From contig NZ_JAMQAW010000002.1 in assembly GCF_023701525.1 (NCBI RefSeq), forward strand, positions 398,785 through 444,144: 45,360 bases of DNA, given 5' to 3'. A model generated the notes under the pieces. The model saw only the letters and a list, made by a program, of their open reading frames with translations, was not told where the DNA came from and searched no databases. Shown here in pieces: positions 23,036 through 31,685 of the stretch. How positions within the stretch are numbered: the first letter of the stretch is position 1; the number at the start of each line of letters is the position of its first letter. Source of the DNA: Streptomyces albipurpureus. Lineage in GTDB: Bacteria; Actinomycetota; Actinomycetes; Streptomycetales; Streptomycetaceae. The position numbers and the translations under genes were made by a program.

Positions 23036-25549
23036 GTGGCAGCGCAGGGCAGCAGCCCCGGCGATCAGGACCAGCCACCGCCGCACGCCCCCGCACATCG
23101 GCCCCCCGACCCGGTGAGGCCGTCCGACGCCTCAGCACCGTCAGCCCAAGAGTCCGCCCACGACCCCAATCCGGCGAGCCGGCCCCCGCCCCACACCACG
23201 CCGGGCCCTCCACCCGAACAGCCCCCACCGGGCCGGCCCGGCACCGTCCCCGAAGCCGAGGCCGCGACACAACGGAGCACGACAGAGGCGGTGGGCCCCA
23301 CCGGCACACCACCAGCGGCTGACTCCACGTCCGGCACGAAGTCCACCACCCGTCCCGACCCCGCGGACACCCCCACCGCGGCCGCCCGGCCCACCCTGCG
23401 CGAAAGCGTCATCCGACTGCTGAGCTCCCCGGACGCCGACACCCTGCTCGCCACGGCGATCGATGTGGCACTCGCGGGCATCGCCCCGGACGCCGGGGCG
23501 GTCTTCATCGCCGATGAGGACGGCTGGCTCCGCCTCGCCGGGCACCGGGGCATGGACACGGAGATCATCGAACGGTTTCCCGTGGTCGCCCCGGACTCCC
23601 CGCTACCGCTCGCCACCGCCGTACGCGAGCAGCGGGCCGTCTACGGCGTGGCCGAAGACCTTATGGTGCGGTATCCCGACCTCAGCGACATGCTGAACGT
23701 CGCCATGGACTATGTCGTCCTGCCCCTGATGGTCGACGACCGGTGTCTTGGCGGCCTGGTCGTGCGGTTCGCCCGGATCAGCAGCCTCTCCGCGGAGGAC
23801 GAACAGCTGCTGGCCATGGTCGCCGACGTCTTCGCGCACCGGCTGGAGCACCTCCTGGTGCTGGAGCTCTCCGGCCCGCCCGCCGGTGCGCCCGTGGCCG
23901 ACTCCGCCACGGGCAGGCTGAGCAGGCGAACCCGGCTGGAGCTCGCCATGTCGAGCGGGAACATCGGGGCATTCGAATGGGACATCAGCACGGGGACTCT
24001 CATCTGGGACGAACGCACGGTCAAGCTGTTCGGAATCGAATCGGAGGGATTCGACTCACGCATCACCTCCTTCCTCGACGCCATCCACCCGGACGATCGG
24101 GCGCCCGTGCAGCAGGCGATCGAGGAGAGCATGAAGACCGGGGAGTACCACGTCGTCTGCCGCGCGGTCTGGCCCGACGGCACCCACCACTGGCTGGAGG
24201 CCAAGGGCAAGGTCGAGCGGACGGAGGGCGGTGAGCCCGGGAGCATGGTCGGGGTGGTGTGGGACATCACCGAACAGCGGGAGCGCGAGGGCAGGCGCGA
24301 GGCCCGCAGGGAGTTCGTCCTGAGGGTGACCAGCGCCTTCGCGGCCGCGCTGACAACCCAGGACGTCCTTGACGCCATGACCGGCACCGTACTGCCGGAG
24401 CTAGGCGCGCACGCCATCGCGATCCATATCGAGCTCGACGGACGGCTCCTCCTCGCGGGCGCGGCCGGATACCCCGACGAGACCATGGAACGGCTACGCC
24501 TGATCGGAGCGGAAGGCGACGGTCCGATGGCCGCGGCGCTACGCGCTGGGCATCCGCTCTTCTTCCGCACCCGCGAGGAGTACGTCCAACGCTTCCCCGA
24601 CCAGCGCTTCCGGCCGTCCCCGGGCCATCAGGCACTTGTCTTCATGCCGCTGGCCTCGGCGGACGGCACGGTCGGCACCTGTCTCATCTCCTACGCGGAA
24701 CCCCGTGACTTCGGTTCCGACGACCAGATCATCATCGCCGCCGTCGGCGGCATCCTCGCCCAGTCCCTGGCCCGCGCCCGGCTCTCCGACCTGTTCCGCC
24801 ATCGGATGACCGAACTCCAGGAACTGATGATGCCGCGCACCCTGGATCGGCTGGCGGGGTACGAGATCGCCGCTCGCTACCTCCCCGCCGCCGAAGGGAT
24901 GCAGGTCGGGGGCGACTGGTTCGACATGATGCCGCGCGAGGGCGGGGGCGCCTCGTTCGTCATCGGCGACGTACAGGGCCACAGCGCACAGGCCGCCGGA
25001 GTCATGGGACAGCTACGTACCGCGCTGCGGGCGCATGCCTCGGACGGTTACCGGGCCGAGCATCTGATGGCGCGCGGCAACCAGACCCTCTGGGGCCTGG
25101 ACACGGAACGCTTCGCCACCTGCTGCATCGTCGATGTCGCCCCGCCCGGAGACCTCCAGATCGTCCGGGCCGGCCATCCCAGCCCGCTCCAGTGCGAGCC
25201 GGACGGAACAGTCCGCGAACTGGAGGTGCCCGGTGGGCTTCCCCTCGGATACGCACCGGATGACCGGTATCCCGTCTTCCACGGCCAACTCCGACCCGGT
25301 GCGACCCTGCTGCTCTACACGGACGGTCTGGTCGACCGGCCCGACCGCCCGTACGAGACCGCGGTGGCCGCCGTGTCCGCCGCGGTCAGCCAGTGGATGA
25401 AGGAGGCCGGGGAGGGCAGGGCGGACGCATCGTCCTCTCTCGGGACCCCCCTTGAAGAACTCGCCCACATCCTTGTCTCGGACGCCTTCACCGACCCCGG
25501 GTACGACGACGTGGCCGTACTGCTGATCCGGCGGCTGCCCCTCCCGTGA
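23036..25549 (+). CDS. Multi-sensor SpoIIE-type PP2C phosphatase (GAF-PAS-GAF-PP2C)
   Basis: The product is 837 aa from GTG 23036 (GAGGAGG upstream). A Pro-rich disordered N terminus (1 to about 120) is followed by GAF (about 125-280), PAS with PAC (about 300-420: GAFEWDISTGTLIWDERTVKLFGI, GVVWDITEQRERE), a second GAF (about 430-575), and SpoIIE/PP2C (about 590-837). The phosphatase metal motifs are complete: GGDWFDM (about 625), VIGDVQGHS, LLYTDGLVD and DDVAVLLI. It likely dephosphorylates an anti-sigma-factor antagonist in a partner-switching pathway in response to a small-molecule or redox signal. No anti-sigma or antagonist gene lies beside it, and it has no RsbW-like kinase domain. Confidence 0.92.
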   Translation: MAAQGSSPGDQDQPPPHAPAHRPPDPVRPSDASAPSAQESAHDPNPASRPPPHTTPGPPPEQPPPGRPGTVPEAEAATQRSTTEAVGPTGTPPAADSTSGTKSTTRPDPADTPTAAARPTLRESVIRLLSSPDADTLLATAIDVALAGIAPDAGAVFIADEDGWLRLAGHRGMDTEIIERFPVVAPDSPLPLATAVREQRAVYGVAEDLMVRYPDLSDMLNVAMDYVVLPLMVDDRCLGGLVVRFARISSLSAEDEQLLAMVADVFAHRLEHLLVLELSGPPAGAPVADSATGRLSRRTRLELAMSSGNIGAFEWDISTGTLIWDERTVKLFGIESEGFDSRITSFLDAIHPDDRAPVQQAIEESMKTGEYHVVCRAVWPDGTHHWLEAKGKVERTEGGEPGSMVGVVWDITEQREREGRREARREFVLRVTSAFAAALTTQDVLDAMTGTVLPELGAHAIAIHIELDGRLLLAGAAGYPDETMERLRLIGAEGDGPMAAALRAGHPLFFRTREEYVQRFPDQRFRPSPGHQALVFMPLASADGTVGTCLISYAEPRDFGSDDQIIIAAVGGILAQSLARARLSDLFRHRMTELQELMMPRTLDRLAGYEIAARYLPAAEGMQVGGDWFDMMPREGGGASFVIGDVQGHSAQAAGVMGQLRTALRAHASDGYRAEHLMARGNQTLWGLDTERFATCCIVDVAPPGDLQIVRAGHPSPLQCEPDGTVRELEVPGGLPLGYAPDDRYPVFHGQLRPGATLLLYTDGLVDRPDRPYETAVAAVSAAVSQWMKEAGEGRADASSSLGTPLEELAHILVSDAFTDPGYDDVAVLLIRRLPLP

Positions 25550-25554
25550 GGCGG

Positions 25555-25570
25555 GCGGCCCTTCGGCCGC
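25555..25570 (+). terminator. Hairpin after the PP2C gene
   Basis: GCGGCC-CTTC-GGCCGC is a 6-bp GC stem with a stable 4-base loop, starting five bases past the stop codon. Confidence 0.65.
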
Positions 25571-25638
25571 GACACCGGCGGGCGGATGGAACGACCCGGC
25601 GCTGGTCCCCTTGGCAGCGCATGGACCCGCTTCTCACA

Positions 25639-25668
25639 CAGGGGTCGTCCCGGCCGGGACGACCCCTG
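25639..25668. terminator. 30-bp perfect palindrome, bidirectional terminator
   Basis: A perfect palindrome with arms CAGGGGTCGTCCCGG and its inverse has no spacer. It lies between the convergent PP2C (stop 25549) and GntR (stop 25717) genes. As RNA it would form a very stable hairpin on either strand. Confidence 0.7.
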
Positions 25669-25716
25669 CCTCTGGGCCCGGGGTGCCTTCAGGGGGAAGC
25701 GCTCGCGGGTCGGAGG

Positions 25717-26457
25717 TCAGCTCGCCCCAGGCCGGGCGCCGTCGAAGAGCTCCGGGTGCTGCGCGAGCGCCTGACGGGTCCGGCGGATATGTCCTCGCAT
25801 GACGAGACCCGCCTGATCGGCGTCGCCCTCCCGCAGCGCCCGTACGAGCATGCGGTGCTCATCGTGGACGATCTCGCTGCCCTGCTCTTCGAAGAGCCGG
25901 TAGAAGGCGAGCCGGTACTGCTGGGTCATGTTCCACAGTCGGCAGACGAAGTCCGCCAGCACCACCGTCTCGGCGCCCGAGTACGACAGGTCGTGGAATT
26001 CGCGGTCCAGATGCAGAAAGTCCTCAGGAGTGGCCGCGCGCTCCATCCGGGCGGCGAGGTCGTCCATCCGGTCGAGCTTCTCGGCGGTCAGCCCGGGCAG
26101 GCTCGCGCTGATGAGGAGCGGCTCGATCTGCTCGCGCAGTTGGTACGCCTCCTCGCACTCGGCGAGGTTCAGCTGTGCGACCCAGGCCCCGGCGTTGGCG
26201 ATCAGCGTCACCAGGCCGTCGGACTGCAGGATGTTCAGGGCCCCACGCACCGGGATACGGCTGGCTCCGTACTGTGCCGCGACCTCTTCCTGCCGGATGC
26301 GCGATCCGGGGGGCAGCTCCCCCGACAGGATCGCCGCGCGCAGACCGTCGGCGATACGGCGGCTGGCGTTGCCGTGCCGTCCGGCGCCCCCCTCCCGGTC
26401 GGCCGGACGGCCGGTCACGGGCTTGCTCGGGGTGCGCGGGACGGCGGTGTCACTCAC
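25717..26457 (-). CDS. GntR-family regulator, FadR/FCD subfamily
   Basis: The product is about 246 aa from GTG 26457 (AGGAGA upstream). The winged helix (about 25-95) reads RRIADGLRAAILSGELPPGSRIRQEEVAAQYGASRIPVRGALNILQSDGLVTL. The FCD domain (about 105-235) has the metal-type residues in FLHLDREFHDLSY and HDEHRMLVRALREGDADQAGLVMRGHI. FCD regulators bind carboxylic-acid effectors. It follows the VOC gene by 14 bp in one operon, divergent from a 2-oxoacid dehydrogenase operon. The intergenic ATTGGATACAAT-type boxes are probable operators. Confidence 0.9.
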   Translation of the reverse strand: MSDTAVPRTPSKPVTGRPADREGGAGRHGNASRRIADGLRAAILSGELPPGSRIRQEEVAAQYGASRIPVRGALNILQSDGLVTLIANAGAWVAQLNLAECEEAYQLREQIEPLLISASLPGLTAEKLDRMDDLAARMERAATPEDFLHLDREFHDLSYSGAETVVLADFVCRLWNMTQQYRLAFYRLFEEQGSEIVHDEHRMLVRALREGDADQAGLVMRGHIRRTRQALAQHPELFDGARPGAS

Positions 26458-26471
26458 GGTGCACAGTCTCC

Positions 26472-26999
26472 TCAGTCTGCTGGGCGGTTCGGGTTCCACA
26501 GTGTCACCGGCGCGCCCGCTTCGTAAGCCTTGCCCTGCGGAAAGCTCACCAGCTCGAACTGCATCCCCCAGGGGGAGAGGAAGTAGACCCAGCGCTGCCC
26601 CGCGCTGGCGTTCGAGCTGGCGACCGGCTCACCGAGCACGCGAACCCCGTGGGACTTCAGATAGTCGACCGCGAGATCGAGATCGTCGACGTAGAACGCC
26701 AGATGGTGTCCGCCTATGTCGCTGTTGCGCGGCTGGGTTCGCTGACCGTCGGCGGACTCCCACTGAAAGACCTCGAAGTTCGGCCCGAAGCCGCAGCGGT
26801 AGAAGTACAGCTTGCGCATGACCGAGCGCGGATGGACGTTCAACTGCTCGCTCATCCACTCGCCGCGCTCGCGCTCGAACGGACCGAGTTCGTAGACGCG
26901 CACACAGCCGATCACCTCGGTGAAGAAGGCGTCGGCCTCCTCCAGGTCAGGAACGGTGAATCCAATGTGCTCGGTGCCCTTCAGGCCTGGCAGCGACAT
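26472..26999 (-). CDS. VOC family protein (lactoylglutathione-lyase/dioxygenase-like)
   Basis: The product is 175 aa, starting MSLPGLKGTEHIGFTVPDLEEADAFFTEVIGC. Metal-type residues of a single long VOC domain are visible: His in EHIGFTV, Glu in NFEVFQWE, His in GHHLAFYVDD and Glu in GMQFELVSF. That His-Glu-His-Glu pattern suits glyoxalase-I-like or epimerase-like enzymes, so it is likely active. ATG 26999 has AAGGAG six bases upstream. It is the first gene of the VOC-GntR pair, divergent from the E1-E2 operon, and may prepare the substrate for that dehydrogenase (inference). Confidence 0.87.
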   Translation of the reverse strand: MSLPGLKGTEHIGFTVPDLEEADAFFTEVIGCVRVYELGPFERERGEWMSEQLNVHPRSVMRKLYFYRCGFGPNFEVFQWESADGQRTQPRNSDIGGHHLAFYVDDLDLAVDYLKSHGVRVLGEPVASSNASAGQRWVYFLSPWGMQFELVSFPQGKAYEAGAPVTLWNPNRPAD

Positions 27000-27036
27000 G
27001 AGCACTCCTTCCTCCATCCAGGGGCCCTCCCATGGA

Positions 27037-27120
27037 ATTGGATACAATAGACCCACCGATATCGGTCTTCAACCGGCACGAAAGCAAACCAAGTATTGAG
27101 ATTGGATTCTATTGGGTCTA
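27037..27120. promoter_or_regulatory. Candidate GntR operators in the divergent promoter region
   Basis: ATTGGATACAAT (27037-27048, arms ATTG/CAAT) and ATTGGATTCTAT (27101-27112) share ten of twelve bases and start 64 bp apart. TAGACCCA (27048-27055) follows the first box, and its inverse TGGGTCTA (27113-27120) follows the second. A perfect palindrome ACCGATATCGGT lies at 27055-27066. These AT-rich boxes resemble FCD-type GntR sites (TTGTATACAA-like) and lie between the GntR-containing operon and the E1-E2 operon. Confidence 0.55.
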
Positions 27121-27182
27121 CGTTGGGCGAAGCTTCAACAGCGCGACGATGTGCTGTTGCGCTCAGATGTCACGGAGGAGCC

Positions 27183-29369
27183 TTGTCACGTCAACGACGT
27201 TTGGACCCGATCAGCCCCTGGGTGGAGCTCACCGCCACGCAGTCGGACTGGAGTAAGGCCGATCCGGACCTGCTGCGCGGCATGCTCGCCCAGCTGCACC
27301 TGATCCGGGCCTTCGAGGAGACGGTGCTTGAGCTCGCCGGTGAGGGGCTGGTGCACGGCCCGGCCCATTCGAGCATCGGGCAGGAAGGCGGGGCGGTCGG
27401 TTCCTCGATCGGACTGCGGTCATCCGACGGCATCAACGGCTCGCACCGCAGCCACCACCAGTTCCTCGCCAAGGCCCTCTCACACGTGACGAAGGGCCCG
27501 GTCGACCTGGCGGACCTCGTCAACGGGGACGTGCGCACGGTGCTGCGCCGCACGCTCGCGGAGATCCTGGGTCTCGCCCAGGGCTTCAGCAAGGGACGCG
27601 GGGGTTCGATCCATCTGCAATGGCTCGAAGCCGGCGCGCTGGGCAGCAACGCGATCGTCGGCGGAGGCGTCCCGCTCGCCGCGGGCAACGCCTGGGCGCA
27701 GCGCCACGCGGACACCGATGACGTGACCATCAGCTACTTCGGCGATGGAGCGGTCAACATCGGCTCCGTACTGGAGACGATGAACCTCGCCGCGGCCTGG
27801 GACCTGCCCCTGTGCTTCTTCATCGAGAACAACCTCTACGCCGTCTCCACCCGGGTCGCCGAGGTCACCCGTGAAGAGCGGCTCTCGGGCCGTGGTCTCG
27901 GATTCGGCATTCCGTCCTGGCGGGTCGACGGGATGGACCCGCTCGCGGTGCACCTGGCCATGGCCCAGGCCGAGGAACTGATGCGCAGCGGCGGTGGCCC
28001 GACCATCATCGAGGCCGACGTCTACCGCTTCTTCCACCAGAACGGCGGCTACACCGGCAGCGCCTTCGGCTATCGCACCAAAGACGAAGAGGCGGCCTGG
28101 CGCGAGCGGGACCCCCTGCTGAAGGTCGAGCGGGAGATGTCCCGTCTGGACCTGCTCGACGACGCCATGGCGGCCGGAGTGCGCGAGCAGGCGACCACCG
28201 CGATGCGACAGCTCGCGGACGAGCTCGTGGAGACCGATCCGGACGCCCGGGACAAGCGGCGGATCGTTCCCGCGCTCTGGCCCGACCCGGCGACCGTCAA
28301 CGACGGTCTACGCGGCGACGCCAGCGAACTGGACGGCGCTCGCACCCTCGACCCGGCACACTACGAGGGACCCACCGAAAAGAAACGTTTTGTCACAGCG
28401 GCGTCCGATGTTCTCGGCCGTCGGATGGACCAGGACCCGCGGATCGTCGTCCTCGGCGAGGACGTCCACCGGCTCGGCGGCGGAACCAACGGCGTGACCA
28501 AGCGGGCCCTACAGGTCGCTTCCGACCGGGTACTGGGAACGCCCATCAGCGAGAACGCCTTCGCGGGCCTGGGCGCCGGCATGGCCCTGGACGGCCGGTT
28601 CCGGCCCGTCGTCGAGTTCATGTACCCCGACTTCCTCTGGGTCGCGGCCGACCAGGTCTTCAACCAGATCGGCAAGGCCCGCCACATGTTCGGCGGTGAG
28701 AGCGCCGTCCCGCTGGTGCTGCGCACCAAGGTCGCCATGGGCAGCGGCTACGGCTCACAGCACCTGATGGACCCGGCCGGCATCTTCGCCACCAGCCCGG
28801 GCTGGCGAATCGTCGCCCCCTCCACCGCGGCCGACTACATCGGGCTCTTCAACACCGCGATGGCCCTTGACGATCCGGTCCTGGTGATCGAGCACGTCGA
28901 CCTGTACGGGCAGTCGCAGGAAGTCCCCGAAGAGGATCTGGACTACCAACTCCCGCTGGGAGTGGCCGCGCTGCGCCGGACCGGCTCCGACATCACCGTC
29001 ATCAGCTATCTGTCGATGGTGCACAAGGCCGCCGAAGCGATCGAGAAGACCGGAGCGGACGCGGACCTGATCGACCTGCGATGGCTCGACCGGGCCTCGC
29101 TCGACTGGGACACCATCGGCGCGAGCATCCGCAAGACCAACGCGGTACTGATCGTCGAACAGGGCGCGCAGGGAACCTCCTACGGCGGATGGCTCGCCGA
29201 CGAGATCCAGCGCCGCTACTTCGACTGGCTCGACCAGCCGGTCGAGCGCGTCACCGGTGGTGAGGCCAGCGCTCCCATTTCCCGGGTGCTCGAAGCCGCA
29301 GCCATCGCCCAGGTCGATGACATCGCCGCCGCGCTCCAGCGCAGCCTGGCCGCCATGGGAGGCAACTGA
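27183..29369 (+). CDS. Fused 2-oxoacid dehydrogenase E1 alpha-beta subunit
   Basis: The product is about 728 aa. The alpha half (about 25-355) holds the ThDP motif GDGAVNIGSVLETMNLAAAWDLPLCFFIENN from residue 187. The beta half (about 398-725) has RFVTAASDVLGRRMDQDPRIVVLGEDV, ISENAFAGLGAGMAL and VEQGAQGTSYGGWLADEI. In most relatives (branched-chain, acetoin or pyruvate dehydrogenases) the halves are separate genes. The E2 gene overlaps its stop by one base (TGATG). No E3 is present, so a housekeeping lipoamide dehydrogenase must serve. The start is uncertain: TTG 27183 has GGAGG four bases upstream; a frame-consistent start at 27096 would overlap the operator boxes. Confidence 0.87.
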   Translation: MSRQRRLDPISPWVELTATQSDWSKADPDLLRGMLAQLHLIRAFEETVLELAGEGLVHGPAHSSIGQEGGAVGSSIGLRSSDGINGSHRSHHQFLAKALSHVTKGPVDLADLVNGDVRTVLRRTLAEILGLAQGFSKGRGGSIHLQWLEAGALGSNAIVGGGVPLAAGNAWAQRHADTDDVTISYFGDGAVNIGSVLETMNLAAAWDLPLCFFIENNLYAVSTRVAEVTREERLSGRGLGFGIPSWRVDGMDPLAVHLAMAQAEELMRSGGGPTIIEADVYRFFHQNGGYTGSAFGYRTKDEEAAWRERDPLLKVEREMSRLDLLDDAMAAGVREQATTAMRQLADELVETDPDARDKRRIVPALWPDPATVNDGLRGDASELDGARTLDPAHYEGPTEKKRFVTAASDVLGRRMDQDPRIVVLGEDVHRLGGGTNGVTKRALQVASDRVLGTPISENAFAGLGAGMALDGRFRPVVEFMYPDFLWVAADQVFNQIGKARHMFGGESAVPLVLRTKVAMGSGYGSQHLMDPAGIFATSPGWRIVAPSTAADYIGLFNTAMALDDPVLVIEHVDLYGQSQEVPEEDLDYQLPLGVAALRRTGSDITVISYLSMVHKAAEAIEKTGADADLIDLRWLDRASLDWDTIGASIRKTNAVLIVEQGAQGTSYGGWLADEIQRRYFDWLDQPVERVTGGEASAPISRVLEAAAIAQVDDIAAALQRSLAAMGGN

Positions 29370-30790
29370 TGGCCCTCGTCATTCGTATGCCGGAGATCCT
29401 GACCGGCATGGCCGAAGCCATCGTCATCGGCTGGCATGTCGCGCCGGGCGATGAGGTGTCGGTCGGACAGCCGATCGCCGAGATCGAGACCGAGAAGGCG
29501 GCGGTCGACTACGAGTCGGAGCAGACCGGCACGGTCGCGGGCTTCCTCATCGAGCTCGGCGCACCGGTGACGGTCGGTACCCCGATCATGGTGCTGGCCG
29601 TCTCGGGGGAATCGGCCGAGCAGGCGCTGGCCGAGGCGTCCGGAGCGGCGGGAGCGGCGTCCGAGAGCACAGGCGATGCCGTCGCCCCAGCCACCCCAAC
29701 AGCCCAGCCCACGCCCGCACCCGCACCCGCACCCGCACCCGCACCCGCACCCGCGATCCTGCCGGTGCGGATCGAGGCACCCGCGGACCGTTCCGGCGAG
29801 TCGGCGGCAACCGGGACCTCCGTCTCGGCGGCGCCGGCTGCGTCCCCGGAACGCCGGTTCGCCAGCCCGCTGGTGCGACGGCTCGCCCGCGAGCGGAATG
29901 TGGACCTCACCACCGTCGTCGGCACCGGCCCCGGCGGTCGCATCGTCCGCCGCGACCTCGACCGCTTCGCGGCCGGCGGTACCGCGCAGAGCGCCGCCCC
30001 GCCCGTCGCGCAACCGGCCGCGCCCCAGGCCCAGCCCGTGGCCGCGCCGGTCACAGCGGGCGCGAGCACGACCCGGCCCGCGCCACGGGCGGATGACGGC
30101 GAGTTCACCGATGTGCCGCACACCGGTATGCGTCGGGCGATCGCCCGACGGCTCACCGAGAGCAAGAGCACCGTTCCCCACTTCTACATGGATGTCGACT
30201 GCCGCGTTGACGCGCTGCTGGAGCTGCGCCGCACCATGAAGGCCGACATCGGCCCCGGCGCGCCCACCCCGTCCGTCAACGACTTCGTCCTGAAGGCTGT
30301 CGCCGGGGCGTTCCAGGACGTGCCCGAGGCCAATGCGATCTGGACCTCGGATGCGATCCGCCGGTTCGCCTCGGTGTCGGTGGCGGTCGCGGTCGCCATC
30401 GACGGCGGACTCGTCACCCCGGTCGTCCGCAACGTCGACACCCGCTCGATCGGCGACATCGGCCGCACCGTCGCCGACCTGGCCAGCCGGGCCCGCGAGG
30501 GCCGGCTGAACCAGTCCGAGCTCGAAGGAGGCTCCTTCACCGTGTCGAATCTCGGTATGTACGGGATCGAGCGGTTCGGGGCGATCATCAATCCCCCGCA
30601 TGCGGGAATCCTCGCGGTGGGCGCCGCCACGCGTCGCGCGGTGGTCGACGACGATGGGACCATCAGTTCCGCCACGGTGATGACCGTCACCCTCTCCGGC
30701 GATCACCGGGTCCTCGACGGGGCACTCGCCGCACAGTGGTTGGGCGCGTTCAAGGCACGTATCGAGCACCCGATGCGCATCCTGCTCTGA
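29369..30790 (+). CDS. Dihydrolipoamide acyltransferase E2
   Basis: The product is 473 aa. A lipoyl domain (1 to about 80) has the lipoyl Lys43 in EIETEKAAVDYES. A Pro-Ala linker (about 85-160) contains a run of Pro-Ala pairs near 115-129. The E1/E3-binding domain is at about 163-202 (FASPLVRRLARERNVDLTTV, GPGGRIVRRDLDRF). A second linker follows, then the catalytic domain (about 245-473) with DHRVLDGA (His446, Asp450) at the active site. It transfers the acyl group from E1 to coenzyme A. It is translationally coupled to the E1 gene. The exact acyl group (acetyl, branched-chain or acetoin-derived) cannot be told from sequence alone. Confidence 0.92.
   Translation: MALVIRMPEILTGMAEAIVIGWHVAPGDEVSVGQPIAEIETEKAAVDYESEQTGTVAGFLIELGAPVTVGTPIMVLAVSGESAEQALAEASGAAGAASESTGDAVAPATPTAQPTPAPAPAPAPAPAPAILPVRIEAPADRSGESAATGTSVSAAPAASPERRFASPLVRRLARERNVDLTTVVGTGPGGRIVRRDLDRFAAGGTAQSAAPPVAQPAAPQAQPVAAPVTAGASTTRPAPRADDGEFTDVPHTGMRRAIARRLTESKSTVPHFYMDVDCRVDALLELRRTMKADIGPGAPTPSVNDFVLKAVAGAFQDVPEANAIWTSDAIRRFASVSVAVAVAIDGGLVTPVVRNVDTRSIGDIGRTVADLASRAREGRLNQSELEGGSFTVSNLGMYGIERFGAIINPPHAGILAVGAATRRAVVDDDGTISSATVMTVTLSGDHRVLDGALAAQWLGAFKARIEHPMRILL
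29714..29754 (+). repeat. Hexanucleotide repeat CCCGCA in the E2 linker
   Basis: Six perfect CCCGCA units plus CCCGC encode alternating Pro and Ala in the linker between lipoyl and binding domains. Changes in copy number stay in frame and alter only linker length. Confidence 0.9.
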
Positions 30791-30855
30791 GTCCGGCTCA
30801 CCATCGGCGGAGCGCGGTTGATCGCTGAGAACGCCACCAACCGCTCCAGCTGAGA

Positions 30856-30889
30856 ACTGCCCCGGCCACCTCATCGTGGCCGGGGCAGT
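30856..30889 (+). terminator. Strong terminator after the E1-E2 operon
   Basis: A perfect 14-bp stem, ACTGCCCCGGCCAC (30856-30869) with GTGGCCGGGGCAGT (30876-30889), has a CTCATC loop, 66 bp past the E2 stop. It may also serve the convergent acyltransferase remnant. Confidence 0.85.
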
Positions 30890-30976
30890 GGGGTGTATGG
30901 ACCGGTTCCCTGATCGGCCGTCCGGGCCCGGGACCGACCGAGTGTCACAACGGACGCGCGCGACCCTCCGACTACC

Positions 30977-31658
30977 TCAGGGAAGTGGCGTCCACAGCAG
31001 CGGGGCCACCATCGCGTAAGCGCCGAGGAGAACAACGGTGAGCACCGCGACGGGCAGGACGCGCTTGCGGAAGATCCCGAACGCCGCCATCAGGACCAAC
31101 GGCCACACCACATAGAACTGTTCGGTGATGCTCAGCGACCACATCGCGGACAGCGGCTGGATGCTGTTCGAAGTGGTCCCCGTACGCGTCTCCGCGAGAG
31201 ATCTGTGTCCAGTTGGCGATCTGGAGCAGGGAGCCGATCGCCTGGTCGGAAACGGCTCGGACTTCCTTGACCGGGCTGGCCACATAGGCGATGGCCACGA
31301 CCACCCCGAGGGTGATCACCAACCCGGGGAACAATCGCCTGAAGCGACGGAGGTAGAAGCGTCCGATCCGAATCCGTCCGTGCCGTTGCACCTCTCTGAC
31401 CAGGATGAGGGTGGCGAGGAAGCCGGACAGCACAAAGAAGGCGTCCACACCGAAGAGGCCGTAGCTGAACCAGTCGGTGCGGTAGAGCAGCACGGAGAGG
31501 ATCGCGACGCCCCGCAGACCATCGACCGCGGCGAAGCGAGACCGCACGGGTTCGGGCTCTGGCTCCCGCCCTGGCTCGGGCTCTGCGATAGGTGACGGTG
31601 CCTCAGTTGACGGTGCCTCAGATATTGGGTTCCGGTGTGCTCGACACTGCCGGGACAT
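30977..31658 (-). pseudogene. Acyltransferase-3 family protein, frameshifted and truncated
   Basis: Frame one (start 31658) encodes a charged Pro-Glu-rich head and the family start (RFAAVDGLRGVAILSVLLYR, GLFGVDAFFVLSGFLATLIL, FYLRRFRRLFPGLVITL). From about 31180 the homology moves to another frame (AMWSLSITEQFYVVWPLVL) and ends at TAG 30977 after TLLWTPLP-like residues. The span is 682 bases, one more than a multiple of three; removing one base of the C run at 31177-31180 joins the frames as 226 aa. Even so, the product lacks roughly the last third or more of an OafA-like membrane acyltransferase. A 14-bp direct repeat (TGACGGTGCCTCAG) at about 31593-31621 encodes the EAPS repeat. Confidence 0.75.
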
Positions 31659-31685
31659 CGGACCGCGGTTCCGACCGCGGCTCAG

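Noticed and set aside
29216..30874. 552-codon minus-strand frame opposite the E2 gene
   Set aside because: Its low-complexity Gly/Cys runs come from the CCCGCA repeat of the E2 linker; the E2 domains on the plus strand are unmistakable.
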